A DNA stretch of 7,756 bases, taken from DATKCN01 sp035513175 (GTDB lineage: Bacteria > Chloroflexota > Chloroflexia > Thermomicrobiales > CFX8). Positions 5,819 through 7,756 of the stretch are shown in pieces. The stretch covers positions 1-7,756 of the forward strand of contig DATKCN010000368.1 of assembly GCA_035513175.1 (NCBI GenBank). The letters run 5' to 3'. Each line of letters opens with the position of its first letter. Position 1 is the stretch's first letter. Made by a program: the position numbers and the translations under genes. Below the pieces are notes generated by a model that was not told where the DNA came from, did not search any database, and worked only from the letters and a program-made list of their open reading frames with translations.

Positions 5819-7756
5819 ATGGAGTTGACATCGTTGAGCAATGACAACGCGGGAAACACGGCGCGGTGGCTTCGCTCCCAGCCCGTGGACTGGATCGCCC
5901 AGCACGCGACGTGGCTCGCGCTGCTCGGCTGCGTGGCGGTTGTCTGCGCCATCTACGGTCGGGCGCTGGGCTTCGCGTTCTTCTTCGACGACCCGTTCGA
6001 TCTCACGCGCGTCGAGGACCGTGGCTACTGGACGCTGCTCAGCTCGGCGGAGGGCTACCAGTACTACCGGCCGGTCCCGGCGCTGGTCTGGAAGCTGCTC
6101 TACCAGCTACTGGGCCAGCACCACCAGGCCACGCTGCACGCGATCCCGCTCGTCGCGCATGCCGTTTCCGGCTGGCTGCTCTACCTGCTGCTGCGCCGCC
6201 TCGGAACGGGCCATTGGGCGCTCGTCCCGGCCGTGCTCTTCCTGACGAGCCCGTTCCATTACCAGGCGCTGGCAATCGTCGGCCCGACGGCGCATGTCCT
6301 GGCGGGCGCGTTCATCCTCGCCAGCCTCAACCTCTATCTCGCCGCCCGCCGGGAACTCGATCCACGCGCGAACCGCCGGCGCCAGCTCGCCGCGCTGGCC
6401 GCTGCGTGTCTCGCGCTCTGGTCGCACGAGTCGGGCGTCGCGGTCGTCCCGTTCATCGCCGGGCTGGAGGCGCTGAGCCTGTGGCGGCAACGTGACGGGC
6501 GGCGCCCGTCGCCGTGGGTGGCGGCGCACGCCGTCGCGGCCGTCGTCTTTCTGATCGCATGGTCCACCGTCGACAAGCTCCCCTCCCTGGAACGCACGAA
6601 CCTCGCGGAGCTGCGTCCGAAGGCGCTCTTCTTCCTGCAAGGGTTCACCTATCCCGTCTCCGCGCAGCTCGTCTGGATCGAGGACCACTTCGGCGCGTCG
6701 ATCGGCGTGCTGGAGGCGGGCGCCGTGGCGTTCCTGCTCGTGTTCGCCGCGTTTGCGCTGGCGGCGCGCCGTGCCGATCAAATGGGACTGCTGGCCATTC
6801 CGCTCGCGGGCATGGCCGTGGCCGCCGTCGCCAGCCTGCCGTCGCTGCTGCGGCTGTCATGGGGCTACGTCGAGAACGGCCCGCGGCTGCTGTACCTGGT
6901 CGCCATCGGCTCGGCGCTGTTCTGGGGGCTGCTGCCGTCGCTGAAACTCGGGGGACGGTGGCTGACGCTGGCCTGGCGGGTCGCGACGCTCCTGCTGCTG
7001 TGCGGCATCGTCGCGCAATCGTGGCGCTTCATCGACGTGCGGCTGGAGATGTTCGAGCGCGGCACGGCCATGATCGACGGCGTCGTGGCGGCGGGCGAAC
7101 GCTATCAGGGGCAGGGGCTGCTGGTCGTGAACGCGCCGTCGTGGTTCGCGCAGAACCGCTACGAGTATCGCTACGGACACTTTGGCGTGCAGCTCATGCC
7201 GGACTACGTCGGGCTCGACCGCGTGGTTTACGTCAACTCCGGACTGGCCTCGCGGGTCGACGTCCGTTCGGTGGCATGGCAGGCGGACGTCTCGGGCGGC
7301 GCGTACCCGTTCGGGCCGCACGGCTTCGACGCTCCGCCGGAGGAACTGGACGCGCTGCTGCGAGAGGGCCGACAACTGGTGACGGTCACGCCGCGCGGCG
7401 GCGACTACGTCGTGCGCGAAGTGGGCCGCCTGCGCCCCGGCGACGCGGAACGGCTACCGGGCGCCGCCGGCCGCGTTGGTTCCGGCGTCTGGCTCAACGC
7501 GGCGCGCGCCGCCGTTACGAGCGCCCATCCGGAGCTGCTCACCATCTACGTCACCTGGCACGCGCTCGAGCCGCCAGGGGACGAGCTCGACACGGTCATC
7601 GAGCTGCGGGACGGGCAGGGCGCCGTCATCGCCCGCTACGAAGATTACGCGCTCGACGGCATGTCGGCGCCCCGGCTGTGGCAGGCAGGCGACAAGTTGA
7701 ACGACTCGGTCGCGTTCCCTCTGCCGCCGCCCGGGAGCTACAGCGTCTGGGCCGGA
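5819..7756 (+). CDS. GT-C-type membrane glycosyltransferase, TMTC/PMT-like, with beta-rich C-terminal domain (3' end cut off by window)
   Basis: The frame is open from ATG 5819 to the right edge, 646 codons with no stop. After a soluble 30-residue N-terminus, a helix (about 31-53) leads to FFFDDPFDL with the paired Asp57/Asp58 expected in the first outside loop of GT-C enzymes. Then come YYRPVPALVWKLLYQLLG (82-99), HAIPLVAHAVSGWLLYLLL (107-125) and SPFHYQALAIVGP (144-156). This order resembles the TMTC/PMT-type membrane domain. Further hydrophobic segments run to about residue 400. Next is a soluble region, and from about 555 a probable beta-sandwich (LLTIYVTW at 573-580, then RLWQAGDKLNDSVAFPLPPPGSY at 619-641, shown here in two parts: RLWQAGDKLND and SVAFPLPPPGSY). 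No TPR repeats are visible. It probably moves a lipid-linked sugar onto an external acceptor. ATG 5819 lacks a Shine-Dalgarno. TTG 5834 has GGAG nine bases upstream, and ATG 5741 is also in frame. Confidence 0.85.
   Translation, partial: MELTSLSNDNAGNTARWLRSQPVDWIAQHATWLALLGCVAVVCAIYGRALGFAFFFDDPFDLTRVEDRGYWTLLSSAEGYQYYRPVPALVWKLLYQLLGQHHQATLHAIPLVAHAVSGWLLYLLLRRLGTGHWALVPAVLFLTSPFHYQALAIVGPTAHVLAGAFILASLNLYLAARRELDPRANRRRQLAALAAACLALWSHESGVAVVPFIAGLEALSLWRQRDGRRPSPWVAAHAVAAVVFLIAWSTVDKLPSLERTNLAELRPKALFFLQGFTYPVSAQLVWIEDHFGASIGVLEAGAVAFLLVFAAFALAARRADQMGLLAIPLAGMAVAAVASLPSLLRLSWGYVENGPRLLYLVAIGSALFWGLLPSLKLGGRWLTLAWRVATLLLLCGIVAQSWRFIDVRLEMFERGTAMIDGVVAAGERYQGQGLLVVNAPSWFAQNRYEYRYGHFGVQLMPDYVGLDRVVYVNSGLASRVDVRSVAWQADVSGGAYPFGPHGFDAPPEELDALLREGRQLVTVTPRGGDYVVREVGRLRPGDAERLPGAAGRVGSGVWLNAARAAVTSAHPELLTIYVTWHALEPPGDELDTVIELRDGQGAVIARYEDYALDGMSAPRLWQAGDKLNDSVAFPLPPPGSYSVWAG

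Noticed and set aside
5825..5830. TTGACA matching a perfect -35 box
   Set aside because: It lies inside the start of the GT-C gene, with no -10 box about 17 bases downstream; likely chance.
5228..5905. A 225-codon minus-strand frame across the ychF 5' end and divergent spacer
   Set aside because: It is out of frame with the clear YchF sequence, overlaps the GT-C gene start, and shows no family features.
6107..6781. A 224-codon minus-strand frame antisense to the GT-C gene
   Set aside because: It is a charged, low-complexity shadow of the plus-strand gene, which has coherent helices and motifs.

Overview
The window is very GC-rich (about two-thirds GC by eye) and codes densely. The third-position G/C bias is strong enough to leave long open antisense frames. 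The protein styles fit a member of the Chloroflexota, perhaps near Thermomicrobia. They include a divergent YchF, a YfhO-type membrane protein and a GT-C glycosyltransferase with a beta-rich C-terminal domain. No ribosomal or other taxonomic marker is present, so this placement is an inference.

Layout: four genes lie on the minus strand and one on the plus strand. Read in the direction of transcription, the minus-strand genes are: a YchF-family nucleotide-binding protein (5553-4447); a 12-base gap; a YfhO-family polytopic membrane protein (4434-2050); and, overlapping it by four bases (GTGA), a GtrB/CsbB/DPM1-like family 2 glycosyltransferase with two C-terminal membrane helices (2053-986). 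After a 274-base spacer with two prominent inverted repeats (847-888 and 731-749) comes a zinc-ribbon plus SAM-dependent methyltransferase (711-1), cut off by the left edge. To the right of ychF, across a 265-base divergent spacer, a large plus-strand membrane protein starts at 5819 and runs off the right edge (646 codons, no stop). It looks like a GT-C (TMTC/PMT-like) glycosyltransferase.

Working model: the family 2 glycosyltransferase would load a sugar onto a polyprenyl phosphate on the cytoplasmic face, and the YfhO protein would transfer that sugar to an acceptor outside the membrane. This matches the CsbB-YfhO pair known from Firmicutes. The divergent GT-C protein and the methyltransferase suggest a wider envelope-glycan locus, but no acceptor, flippase or sugar-nucleotide pathway gene is visible. 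The YchF protein looks like a housekeeping-type gene sharing the transcript, although its nucleotide-binding motifs are unusual. I see no RNA genes, CRISPR array, insertion sequence, phage gene or clearly new defence system.
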